NCBI GenBank assembly: GCA_003193925.1
Contig: PSPG01000002.1
Span: forward strand, 1-64,000
Direction of reading: 5' to 3'
Source: Candidatus Thalassarchaeum betae
Lineage (GTDB): Archaea; Thermoplasmatota; Poseidoniia; Poseidoniales; Thalassarchaeaceae
Length of the DNA stretch: 64,000 nucleotides
Shown here: positions 13,401 through 20,813 of the stretch, one piece after another
Position numbering within the stretch: the first letter of the stretch is position 1
How the letters are laid out: each line of letters opens with the position of its first letter
The notes under the pieces: generated by a model
What the model saw: the letters and a program-made list of their open reading frames with translations, nothing else
The model's database searches: none
Told to the model about the DNA's origin: nothing
Program-made: the position numbers and the translations under genes

Positions 13401-16400
13401 TCCTCGGCGTAGCCGTGGGCCATCTCGGAGAGCCACAGGATGTCGATGTCGGTGTAGGGGTTGTCGTTCCAGTCGACGTCGAGGATGGCCGTGCCGCCGG
13501 TGTCCCACTCCTCTGGCCACTCGACGGAGAGGAAGCGCCAGTCACCGCTCTCGGCCCGCCAGTCCCAACGGGTGGCACCGCTGATCCACTCCTCGGTGTA
13601 CAGCGTCTGGTTCGATACGTTGCCATCGATCGGGCCGGCGTTCAGCGTGAAAGGCCCTGTCCAAGGGACGTTCGTCACCACTGGCAGAGTCCAGTTCCTG
13701 TGAGGCATGACGGAGGTGATGTTGCCTCCGCTGTCGAGCTCGAAGGCCTCGACCAGCACCCCGTGCTGGTGCAGTCCGGACCTTGCGTCCGTTGGCACTG
13801 ACACCGTCATCTGCGTGGAGCTCGAGCCGTTCGCCGGGACGACCATCGAGGTGGTCATGGAGATCCAGTCGTCGTCGGCGCTGCCGAAAGCGGTCCAGTC
13901 GATCTCAATCCTGACCGGCTCGTCCGACAGGTGCCCGTTGTAGTTCCACACGCCGAGGAACAGGCCATCCTTCGCGTCCTCGAAGGGCAGACCGATCCGG
14001 ACCTCGGCATTCGGCCCATTGTCCCACCAGTAGGTTACCTCCTCGAGCTCTCCGCCCTCGGTCCAGTCGTCGGAGTCGACCATGGAGTCGTTGTCGAAGT
14101 CCTCGACGTAAACGCCGTCCCCGTCATCGTCGCTCCATCGGTAGACCTCCAGGAACACGCGCTCCTCGGAACTGCGGTCCTGATTGGCGTCGAATGCGGA
14201 GTACTCTATGGTCGCGCGTGCACGCAACTGCCTGGTGTCCGAAGGCAGACTGGCGTTCGAGTGGTTGGTGATGTGGAGCGGGATCAGCAGGTCCGGTCGG
14301 TCTCCCTGATGGCCGTCCCAGGTGTCGTTGGCGCCGCCCTCGCTGCCGTTGCCGAGGCTGTGCCAGACCTGCACCGTGTGCTCGAGTGGCGTGAAGACCG
14401 TGGGAGTGTATCTGAGCAGCACGTCGGTCTGGCCATAGTTGGTGAACTCGAGGTCGACAGCTTGGGACTCGCCGGGCCGCATGACGTTGATGTTAGCAGC
14501 CCTATGCTGGCCTTGGAAGGTGCCGCTGTTCCACTGAGCGGGACTGACCCACCAAGTCCCGTTGAGGCCGTCCAGCGTGGCTGTGGCCCTCGATGCGTTG
14601 AACCAGCCGCCGCCCTGCACGAACGGCTCGTAGCCCCTGTCGTCGGAGGTCGAGAGCACGAAGTCCCTGAACTCCTGCGAGCCGGGGTAGTCGCCGAGGT
14701 TGGCCTGCCACGCCTGGGCGACCAAGGCCATCAGACCGGCTGCGATCGGCGTGGCGAGGCTGGTACCGCCCCAGCTGGTCCAAGCGGAGTTGGCGTCGCT
14801 GCGATAGTAGAGGGGTATGTCGCCTGTAGCAGACCAGCCGACTGCGACGATGTCAGGATCCATCCTGCCGACCACGTTGGGGCCCCGGTTGGACCAAGGC
14901 GCGTTCTGGCCCCAGGAGTCACTCGAGCGACTGGTGAACGCTCCCACGGAGAAGATGCCGTGAGCCGCGCCCGGCACCTTGGCGGTGCCGAAGCCGTGCC
15001 CGCCGTTCCCGATGGCGACGGAGTAGGACGTGTTCCGGTTGTACACCCTTGTCAGCCAGTCGAGGTAGAGCGAGTAGCCGTCGGCACCGGCCTCGTCGAC
15101 CGAGGAGTAGCCGAACGAGAAGGAGCCGATGTTGGGCTGGTCGCCCACGGTCTGGGTGACACCGTCGTAGCCTTCGGCGATGAATCGCCAGCCGTCGAGT
15201 GCGTGCCCGCCCGAGTAGTGGTTGCCGATTGCTGAGATGGTGGCGTTGGGCGCCATGCCGAGGACCTTGCCGCTGCTCACTACGCCCTGTGCGGCGACCG
15301 CACTGGCGCACAGCGTCCCATGGCTGCCGGATTCGAGCATGAACAGAGTCAGGTTGCCTGCACCGGGAATGCGGTTGGCATAGCCGTGGCGCGCCGAGTA
15401 GGTGTCGGTGTAGGGGGCGCCGTTGACCCCGTCTGCCACCCAGTAGACAAGGCCTCCAGAGATGTCCCATAACCCGTCATCGTTGGTATCCAGGCCCGCT
15501 GTCTCCTCACCGGGCCTCATAGGCGTGTCATTGTGGAACGCCCCGTCGAGGTTGATGTCTGGGTAGACAGTCTCGTACAGGCCCGAGACGCGGTCGTCGA
15601 CGACCAGTATCGGCACGTCGGCGCCGACCTTGCTGCGCAGGTAGTAATCAGGGTGCTCGCCAAGGTGGTACTCTCCCGAGAGGGATTCGTTGACCCCGGT
15701 TATGTTGTACCCCGAGGCGTCAAGCACGCCGTCGCTGTCGTTGTCGTAATCGATGAAGGAGGTGTCGGCGTACCAGGTGTTGCGAGCCGGGTAGGCATCG
15801 CCGTACACCAGCCAGTAGTACATGCTGTTGTGGTCGAACATCAGGGGCCAGCCCTGGTAGGGCGACTTCGCATCGGTTACCCTAGCCTGAGTGCCATTGA
15901 GGTCGGGGTGGGCGAAGTCGACTCCGGTGTCGGCGATCGCGACCACAATGCCCTCGCCGGTGTAGCCCCGTTCCCAGGCATCATTGGCGCCGTGGATCTC
16001 GCCGCTGCGCACTGACTCGGGCTGGTATCCGGGGGGGCTGTCGAACGTTATGGTGTCATACGGTTCGGGAGCCTTCTCAGCGTCCAGGATGGCGATCACC
16101 CCGGGCACCCCGGGGAGCTTGTGGAAGAGTTCGGCGCCCATCCAGAAGGTCCTGTGGTCGATCTGGCCATCGATGGGGTCTTCGGCCAGCAGTGTCTCGC
16201 CGCTCTTGGCCGGCTTCTGCTCCTCGAATGCCCCGTTAGCGTGCTGCCACTCATTGAGAGTCTGCAGCGAGCGGGTGATGACCGTGACTCTGATCTCCTC
16301 GACCCCCCGGTCTATACGCTCCCAGAGGCCCGAGTCGACCCACGGGGAGCCACTGGCGAATCCCTCGGTCAGCTCGGGTGACTGCTGTGAATCAGCATCT

Positions 16401-16507
16401 ACGATGCTGTTATCCCGATTCGTGGACAAGCCTGCTGATGCGAGTCCGGCGGACAGTGATGAGAGCAGCATCAGCAGAACCATGGCCGATGCAGTACGCT
16501 GACGCAT
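10421..16507 (-). CDS. Very large membrane-anchored subtilisin-like (S8) protease
   Basis: The 2028-residue protein starts with a signal peptide (residues 8-25). The subtilase domain carries the complete triad: Asp193 in VAIADTGVDFAHP, His396 in GSHGTLCAS and Ser583 in GGTSLATP, with the oxyanion Asn501 in AIGNGG. The Asp-His gap of about 200 residues is long, so there is an insertion in the catalytic domain. More than 1300 residues of beta-sandwich-rich sequence follow. A C-terminal helix (FSLAAIALLAATVLPATML) with an RRRRARK stop-transfer leads to an acidic tail of about 40 residues. It is expected to sit on the cell surface and degrade external protein, supplying peptides. It heads a transcript with the hydroxyacyl-CoA dehydrogenase. 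Confidence 0.93.
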   Translation of the reverse strand: MRQRTASAMVLLMLLSSLSAGLASAGLSTNRDNSIVDADSQQSPELTEGFASGSPWVDSGLWERIDRGVEEIRVTVITRSLQTLNEWQHANGAFEEQKPAKSGETLLAEDPIDGQIDHRTFWMGAELFHKLPGVPGVIAILDAEKAPEPYDTITFDSPPGYQPESVRSGEIHGANDAWERGYTGEGIVVAIADTGVDFAHPDLNGTQARVTDAKSPYQGWPLMFDHNSMYYWLVYGDAYPARNTWYADTSFIDYDNDSDGVLDASGYNITGVNESLSGEYHLGEHPDYYLRSKVGADVPILVVDDRVSGLYETVYPDINLDGAFHNDTPMRPGEETAGLDTNDDGLWDISGGLVYWVADGVNGAPYTDTYSARHGYANRIPGAGNLTLFMLESGSHGTLCASAVAAQGVVSSGKVLGMAPNATISAIGNHYSGGHALDGWRFIAEGYDGVTQTVGDQPNIGSFSFGYSSVDEAGADGYSLYLDWLTRVYNRNTSYSVAIGNGGHGFGTAKVPGAAHGIFSVGAFTSRSSDSWGQNAPWSNRGPNVVGRMDPDIVAVGWSATGDIPLYYRSDANSAWTSWGGTSLATPIAAGLMALVAQAWQANLGDYPGSQEFRDFVLSTSDDRGYEPFVQGGGWFNASRATATLDGLNGTWWVSPAQWNSGTFQGQHRAANINVMRPGESQAVDLEFTNYGQTDVLLRYTPTVFTPLEHTVQVWHSLGNGSEGGANDTWDGHQGDRPDLLIPLHITNHSNASLPSDTRQLRARATIEYSAFDANQDRSSEERVFLEVYRWSDDDGDGVYVEDFDNDSMVDSDDWTEGGELEEVTYWWDNGPNAEVRIGLPFEDAKDGLFLGVWNYNGHLSDEPVRIEIDWTAFGSADDDWISMTTSMVVPANGSSSTQMTVSVPTDARSGLHQHGVLVEAFELDSGGNITSVMPHRNWTLPVVTNVPWTGPFTLNAGPIDGNVSNQTLYTEEWISGATRWDWRAESGDWRFLSVEWPEEWDTGGTAILDVDWNDNPYTDIDILWLSEMAHGYAEDDPDAYGESTFFIESRSINNHAGGGSHNWGTFTDTSREMFAVPTSQGMHQMVLHTALHGVSTNDNALNISVGYIAAEESGFERVVTDWAEGSGVDAVHVVSTVPLSVDSVTAYGWSQPAHFDNETAFQDVYNNKMTASWWHNMTVKNASELNIRMNAHDDADLDLFLFRDSNGDGVFSSGEEVARSWSGSSAETIRIVDPADGNYSVAVHGYSVPSGTVQFWIDIEIVGGDDLVITDQLSLTQGEIDAIWPNGSDTLAGQVPASALQVNLAYDRPETAGIWTGFIDVIIEGDISLRLPYTYELVELDPEVGFEVPANLTQTNVIVPVRLHALDTGIGFRLDDLNWEPADEGTSIPDADLVEAIDTDGNHHNLTAIWNSGNHFAMPENVSFREIWVNATLPQVEKWHDYRADLTDISNNSAETYLSVSYDATAPIVSISNIPWITNQATLTYTLQTEPDASVRHGDTEIELDESGFGEFTFQLTEAEERADADSSFFYVHGSSVFDIEVRDAAGNSLTRDFVVVFDPHTPSAALLDVADQADYHYTPEQITTPVNMSEGTLTISIPVDIRDWCLRVQALNSLHETVQCESDPLIPRITMEDAPGQGTYLSEYEINTTTLPDGDYLISLELTDWANNSAVEEWPLRLDRSVPLVEWEVSPGTHDALFDHRQGLSWLSSEEVHIRFTIDGALISERTGVTSGALFELNHTGVHEVCFEAVDMTEPQENDNRFLECRSMLLDPSIYSTHVTANWNGGLAAIEEVEAVLQRGPDQEIWWSRTDAGGRHLIEPGASVVTVVFDLEEGDNQFLIEIHALDHIDNYTLSIVKDTIAPVLNFYEVANRTTPLETSRVVSGVCEPGSTVMLWTEADDAEFVCPSSEEFLVTIEIPPTPGNHSINGLSVDAANNQNSMSIEVLEQEWIDWAIDDARNSGPMLWWFSLAAIALLAATVLPATMLRRRRARKLRMEGHGPDLDEIMSEIEAAADLSLADSAAGEDE

Positions 16508-16512
16508 GTTCC

Positions 16513-16537
16513 AAGGTTACTCCGAGAACCTTTGATA
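16513..16537 (-). promoter_or_regulatory. Inverted repeat over the subtilase promoter box
   Basis: AAGGTT-N8-AACCTT (16513-16532) begins six bases upstream of the subtilase ATG. It overlaps a TATCAAAGG element on the minus strand (16537-16529), the local version of the promoter box. Overlap of an inverted repeat with the core element suggests repressor control. Confidence 0.4.
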
Positions 16538-16561
16538 CTGCCGGTTGGCTGTCCCGTCAAA

Positions 16562-16571
16562 TCAAAAGCGG
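16562..16571 (+). promoter_or_regulatory. tRNA-Gln promoter box
   Basis: TCAAAAGCGG ends 23 bases before the mature 5' end of tRNA-Gln, exactly the spacing of TCTTAAGCGG before tRNA-Glu. Confidence 0.55.
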
Positions 16572-16593
16572 GGACTCGTCAGGAATGCCTCGG

Positions 16594-16669
16594 AGTCCCG
16601 TGGTGTAGTGGTCCATCATACCGGGTTTTGGTCCCGGTGACGGAGGTTCGAATCCTCCCGGGACTACCA
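16594..16669 (+). tRNA. tRNA-Gln (anticodon TTG)
   Basis: The acceptor stem AGTCCCG/CGGGACT, anticodon stem CCGGG/CCCGG with loop TTTTGGT (anticodon TTG), and T arm GGAGG-TTCGAAT-CCTCC all pair fully. The CCA end is encoded (16667-16669) and directly abuts the stop codon of the convergent acyl-CoA dehydrogenase gene. No intron is seen. Confidence 0.95.
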
Positions 16670-18088
16670 CTAACGCTGGATGGCGTCGGAGTCATCAGCG
16701 AGATCACGGGTGATGTTCTTCTGATGGCCCTCAAGGGTGCCGCCGCCTATCTCCAGCAGCTTCGCGTCGCGCCACAGCCGCTCCACCACGTACTCACCGA
16801 CGTAGCCGTAGCCGCCCATCACCTGGATGGCTCTGTCTGCTATGTTCTTGGCCGCAGTCGTGCCGTACAGCTTGACGCCGTCCGAGTCTAGACGGTTTCC
16901 CGCCTCTGATAGGTCGATCTGTCGGGCTGTGTCGTAGACGTAGGCCCGCATGGCCCTGTACTCCGCCCATGACTCACCGATGTGCCGCTGGATCTGTCCG
17001 AACTCGCGTATCTGCCTGCCGAAGGCCTCGCGTTCACTGGCGTAGCGGTTCATCGCAGTGAGGCAGCGTCTCGATATGCCCAGGCCCATCGCGGCAAGGC
17101 CGAGCCTCTCGAGCTCGAGGTTCCTCATCATGTGGACCATCGACTCACCGGGCTGGCCGACCAGGTTCTGGGCCGGCACGATGCAGTCGTCGAACACCAG
17201 CTCGGCGGTGTTGCTCGCCCTCATGCCGAGCTTGTCGTAGATCTTCTGGCCGACAGAGTAGCCGACCATGCCGTTCTCGACGATGAAGGTGGTGAGCTCG
17301 GCACGGCCCTTATCGTCGGTACCGGTGCGGGCGTAGAGCCAGACTACGTCGGCAGGAGTGCCGTCCTCGTCTATCGAGCCGTTCGTTATCCACATCTTGC
17401 GCCCATTGATCACCCAGTTCCCATCATCGCGCTGCTCGGCACTGGTCTGCATGCCAAGCACGTCGGTGCCATAGCCTGGCTCACTCATCGCCATGCAGCC
17501 GATCCATTCGCCGCTGCACAGCCTGGGCAGGATTCTGAGCTTCTGCTCCTCATTGCCGTTCTGAGCGAGGTTGTTGGCCATCAGCTGGTCGTGAGCTAAG
17601 TAGGCGAGGCAGAAGCCGGGGTCCGAGTACGACATCTCCTCGTTGATGATAGCCACGGCGGTGGCGTCCATGCCGCCGCCGCCGTACTCGTCCGGAACCG
17701 AGATTCCTAGTAGCCCCTGATTGCCGAGGCTTCGGAACAGACCGGTGTTGAACCTCTCGTCGCGATCATGCTCCAAAGCCTGAGGCTCGACCTCAGCGGC
17801 GACGAAGTCGCGGATCATCTCGCGGAGCATCGCGTGCTCCTCGGTGGGGTTGGCGATGTCGAGGTCCCGCCAGCCCACGCTCGTGGACGTGCTGCCATCT
17901 GTCTCCGTATGAGCCAGATCGGACTTGATGGTGCAGCCGTTGGCGCATATCCAGCCCACGCTCCTGCGCGTGGCAGAAGCCATGGACTTGGCCTGCCCGC
18001 CAGGAACAGGCAGGCGTGACTCGATGCGGTACATGATGCGCTGGCAGAGATTGCAGCGAGGACGGGGGTTGAGTGGCTTCTTCGGCAC
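16670..18088 (-). CDS. Isovaleryl-CoA-dehydrogenase-like acyl-CoA dehydrogenase with Cys4 N-terminal extension
   Basis: The protein is 472 residues, about 80 longer than typical. Residues about 78-470 are a standard acyl-CoA dehydrogenase: MSEPGYGTDV for flavin/substrate binding and QVMGGYGYVGEYVVERLWRD near the C-terminus. The usual EGT catalytic position reads GGGT, while helix G has LELERLG with Glu327. Isovaleryl-CoA dehydrogenases use that position, so a branched- or medium-chain substrate is favoured. The N-terminus has C12-x2-C15 and C48-x3-C52, a possible zinc ribbon. No in-frame Met lies between the extension and the catalytic domain, so the extension seems genuine. It would feed electrons to ETF in the cytoplasm. 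Confidence 0.9.
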   Translation of the reverse strand: MPKKPLNPRPRCNLCQRIMYRIESRLPVPGGQAKSMASATRRSVGWICANGCTIKSDLAHTETDGSTSTSVGWRDLDIANPTEEHAMLREMIRDFVAAEVEPQALEHDRDERFNTGLFRSLGNQGLLGISVPDEYGGGGMDATAVAIINEEMSYSDPGFCLAYLAHDQLMANNLAQNGNEEQKLRILPRLCSGEWIGCMAMSEPGYGTDVLGMQTSAEQRDDGNWVINGRKMWITNGSIDEDGTPADVVWLYARTGTDDKGRAELTTFIVENGMVGYSVGQKIYDKLGMRASNTAELVFDDCIVPAQNLVGQPGESMVHMMRNLELERLGLAAMGLGISRRCLTAMNRYASEREAFGRQIREFGQIQRHIGESWAEYRAMRAYVYDTARQIDLSEAGNRLDSDGVKLYGTTAAKNIADRAIQVMGGYGYVGEYVVERLWRDAKLLEIGGGTLEGHQKNITRDLADDSDAIQR

Positions 18089-18151
18089 ACTGCCGGCTCA
18101 ATCCGGCTAATATTAGAGGTTTTGGATACAAAGATTCCATTTGGAGCACGC

Positions 18152-19480
18152 CTACGGCGTGACCCTTCTGCTGTCCCTTGGGAAGGGGATGACCTCGCGG
18201 ATGTGGTTGGCACCGGATAACCATGCGCAGACACGGTCGACGCCGAGCCCGAAGCCGCCGTGGGGAACTCCTCCGTAACGACGGATGTCGATGTAGAACT
18301 CGTAGGGCTCGCGAGGCGTTCCCTCCTCATCGATCCGCTCGAGTATCTCCTTCTCGGACCAGGTGCGCTCACCGCCTCCTAGAATCTCGCCATAGCCATC
18401 GGGAGCGAGCAGGTCGTGGCACAGCACGTACTTCGGCTCCTTCGGGTCGGGGCGGTGGTAGAACGGCTTGGTGATTCTGGGGTAGTGGGTGACGAAGTGA
18501 GGAACGTCGAAATCAGCGGTGAGCACCTTCTCCTTCGAGTAGTCGAGATCCTGCCCCCACTCAACGGTCACTCCCTTGCTCTGCAGGGTCTCGATGGCCT
18601 CATCATACCTCATCCTCGGGTAGGCATTGTCAGCATAGCGGGAAATCAGTTCGAGGTCGCGACCCAGTTCTGACAACTCGTCCGACCTCTCATCGAGAAG
18701 GGTCTTAGCGATGTGCCTAACGACTCCCTCGCCGTACTCCATGATTTCCGCGTTGGACGCCCATGCGACCTCCATCTCGGCGTGCCAGAACTCGGTCAGG
18801 TGCCTGCGAGTCCTGCTCTTCTCCGCCCTGAAAGAAGGCGCCATCGTGTACAGCCTCTCGAGGGCGGGCATCGCCGCTTCGGCGTAGAGCTGCCAGGACT
18901 GCGTCAGGTATGCCTTGCGGCCGAAGTACGGGACCTCGAACAGAGTGCTTCCGCCCTCGACAGCGCCGGCCACGAAGTTCGGCGCCTGATACTCGATGAA
19001 GTCGAGCTCGCGGAAGTAGGAGTGGATGGCGCCGAAGACCGTGGAGCGCAGTTTGAGCATCGTCGTCATCCGGCCGGTGCGCAGGTACAGGTGACGGTTG
19101 TCGAGAAGGAACTCCGTCTCGCCTCCGTCAGCCTCAGCCATAGACGACTCTGTGATCGGGAAGGGGCGGTCTGGGTTGACCGGGCCGACGACCTCGCCCG
19201 ATGAGACCTGCACCTCGTGGCCATGCTCCCGTTCAGTCGGCTCGACCGTCCCCCGGAGGATGATGCTGGACTCGATCAACGCCGTGCGGAGCGCTTCGAA
19301 GGCGTCATCGCCCACTGACTCGCGCTTGATCACGCACTGTACGACTCCTGTGGAGTCGCGTAGCACCATGAACCAGATCTTGTTCGAGCCGCGGGTCCTG
19401 TGGACCCATCCCTTCAACTCAACTTGGGCGCCGTCATGGGCGCCTGCTCGGACGTCCCCTATCCAATGCTGCTTGCCCAT
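18152..19480 (-). CDS. asnS: Asparaginyl-tRNA synthetase
   Basis: The 442-residue class IIb synthetase has an N-terminal OB-fold anticodon-binding domain (about 1-105) and a catalytic domain. Motif 2 is FRAEKSRTRRHLTEFWHAE and motif 3 is GGFGLGVDRV. The segment YVLCHDLLAPDGYGE and the TEFWHAE form of motif 2 fit the AsnRS/AsnRS-like group rather than AspRS. It charges tRNA-Asn with asparagine. An archaeal AsnRS-related paralogue such as asparagine synthetase A is less likely because the OB domain is intact. The start is the ATG at 19480, with a promoter box 27 bases upstream. Confidence 0.88.
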   Translation of the reverse strand: MGKQHWIGDVRAGAHDGAQVELKGWVHRTRGSNKIWFMVLRDSTGVVQCVIKRESVGDDAFEALRTALIESSIILRGTVEPTEREHGHEVQVSSGEVVGPVNPDRPFPITESSMAEADGGETEFLLDNRHLYLRTGRMTTMLKLRSTVFGAIHSYFRELDFIEYQAPNFVAGAVEGGSTLFEVPYFGRKAYLTQSWQLYAEAAMPALERLYTMAPSFRAEKSRTRRHLTEFWHAEMEVAWASNAEIMEYGEGVVRHIAKTLLDERSDELSELGRDLELISRYADNAYPRMRYDEAIETLQSKGVTVEWGQDLDYSKEKVLTADFDVPHFVTHYPRITKPFYHRPDPKEPKYVLCHDLLAPDGYGEILGGGERTWSEKEILERIDEEGTPREPYEFYIDIRRYGGVPHGGFGLGVDRVCAWLSGANHIREVIPFPRDSRRVTP

Positions 19481-19506
19481 GGACTCCCTTCCTGTGAGCG
19501 ACTCGC

Positions 19507-19516
19507 CCGCTTATGG
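19507..19516 (-). promoter_or_regulatory. asnS promoter box
   Basis: CCATAAGCGG on the minus strand ends 27 bases before the asnS ATG. The guaC gene has TCTTAAGCGG at the same 27-base distance, supporting a core promoter with a very short or absent leader. Confidence 0.5.
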
Positions 19517-19552
19517 GTTAAGAAACCTCGATTCTCAGAGGGCCGGATGAGG

Positions 19553-19626
19553 CGGGTCTGACGGGATTCGAACCCGCGGCCGACGGGTTAAGAGCCCGTC
19601 ACTCTACCTGACTAAGCTACAGACCC
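19553..19626 (-). tRNA. tRNA-Lys (anticodon CTT)
   Basis: On the minus strand the acceptor pairs GGGTCTG/CAGACCC, the anticodon stem ACGGG/CCCGT encloses loop CTCTTAA (anticodon CTT), and the T arm is GCGGG-TTCGAAT-CCCGT. The discriminator is G. The next bases are CCT rather than CCA, so here the CCA tail is probably added after transcription, unlike the other three tRNAs. A TTATAG element lies about 25 bases upstream. Confidence 0.95.
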
Positions 19627-19673
19627 AGTGTGCCGAATTGACGCCACTCTATAACCGCGACGGAGCCAGTGAA

Positions 19674-20402
19674 TCAGCTGAGTCTACCGTTATCCTTCAG
19701 CAGAGTCCGGACACTCGATGAGGAGGACATAACGACCGCATCGCAGATGCTCACAAACAACCCGACATCGACGACGCCGGCAACGGACCGTATCTGTGAC
19801 TGGAGCGATTCGGGGTCGGAAATAGTGGGGCCGAACTCGCAGTCGAGGATGTAGCCGCCGTCGTCGGTGAGGTAAGGGGCGCGGCCCCCTCTGAGGCGGA
19901 CCTCGCCCGGGCAGATTCTCGCCATGTGATCCCTGACATCCTCCCAGTCGGAAGCGACGACCTCCATCGGCAGGTCGAACGCCCCTAGGACACCAACCTG
20001 CTTCCGGTCATCGGCAACCACCACCATCGCCCTCGATGCCTCAGCGACCCTCTTCTCGCGGGTCAGCGCCCCGCCGCCGCCCTTGATGAGGTCGAAATTC
20101 GGGTCGAACTCGTCAGCCCCGTCGATGGTCAGGTCGAGCTCGCCGGCCTCGTTTAGCGTCAGAAGCGGGATTCCCAGGCTCTCCGACAACTCGCGCGTGG
20201 CCTCACTGGTCGGCACGCCAGTCACATCGAGCCCCTCCTCGGCCACGCGGCGTCCGATCTCAAGCACCGTGTAGCGAACTGTGGAGCCAGTGCCCAAGCC
20301 CAGTTTCATGCCACTGCGCACGAATGAGCAAGCAGCGATCCCGGCCTCGCGCTTGAGCGCCTCGATATCGTCCACGATGCGCGCTGGAGGCGCGCCGCGC
20401 AT
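19674..20402 (-). CDS. rpiA: Ribose-5-phosphate isomerase A
   Basis: From the ATG at 20402 the protein is 242 residues, normal for RpiA. A longer in-frame extension would run into the RNase P RNA gene and is rejected. Visible motifs are GLGTGST (35-41, phosphate loop), DGADE (94-98) and KGGGGALTREK (107-117) with the catalytic Glu. It interconverts ribose-5-phosphate and ribulose-5-phosphate in the cytoplasm, supplying ribose for nucleotides. It is divergent from the RNase P RNA. Confidence 0.95.
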   Translation of the reverse strand: MRGAPPARIVDDIEALKREAGIAACSFVRSGMKLGLGTGSTVRYTVLEIGRRVAEEGLDVTGVPTSEATRELSESLGIPLLTLNEAGELDLTIDGADEFDPNFDLIKGGGGALTREKRVAEASRAMVVVADDRKQVGVLGAFDLPMEVVASDWEDVRDHMARICPGEVRLRGGRAPYLTDDGGYILDCEFGPTISDPESLQSQIRSVAGVVDVGLFVSICDAVVMSSSSSVRTLLKDNGRLS

Positions 20403-20484
20403 GATGGTTTCCGCCTCGGATTCGCCCGGAGATGGGTGATTTCGGCGACCGAGGGGTTCATGCGAGGGTCGCGCGCCCGCAGAT

Positions 20485-20784
20485 GCGAGGGAGCAGGAGG
20501 GTCGCTGACAGTGTACGACACTGAGGAAAGTCCCCTCTCCGCGATGCAGGTGGTCCGACGTGAGTCGGAGGTCCGGGAGGGCCGGCTCTGCAACAGAAAC
20601 GAACCGCGCCAGGCGCACTGTGAACCCGAAAGGGGGAGGTTTCCTGACCGTGGCTGGAACGAGCACCCCCGCCGGAGCAAGTCCAAGCAGGTCCGCATGG
20701 CATCGACAGGACCGGGTAGGATGCATAGTTGAATGCGACCAGCCGCAAGGTGAACAGAAAGGGGCTTACTCCCTGCACCCTCGC
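20485..20784 (+). ncRNA. rnpB: RNase P RNA (archaeal)
   Basis: The conserved core is visible: GAGGAAAGTCC (20523-20533, CR-I), ACAGAAAC (20593-20600), and near the 3' end ACAGAAA followed by GGGCTTACTCCC (CR-V region). The ends pair as a long P1 helix, GCGAGGGAGCAGGAG at 20485 with CTCCCTGCACCCTCGC ending at 20784. The length of about 300 bases fits archaeal type A RNase P RNA. It is the catalytic RNA that removes tRNA 5' leaders. Exact ends are estimated from P1. Apparent reading frames on both strands here are artefacts. Confidence 0.93.
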
Positions 20785-20813
20785 CCTGTTTCGCTCAGCG
20801 AGAGCGTTCGCTG

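Noticed and set aside
13931-15235. 434-codon plus-strand frame
   Set aside because: Antisense of the subtilase catalytic domain, whose triad motifs are intact on the minus strand.
18152-19480. Assignment as aspartyl-tRNA synthetase
   Set aside because: Motif 2 reads RTRRHLTEFWHAE, the AsnRS form, rather than the AspRS form with a Tyr-Thr sequence after HLNE.
20403-20726. N-terminal extension of RpiA
   Set aside because: It would be read through the RNase P RNA gene; RpiA starts normally at the ATG at 20402.
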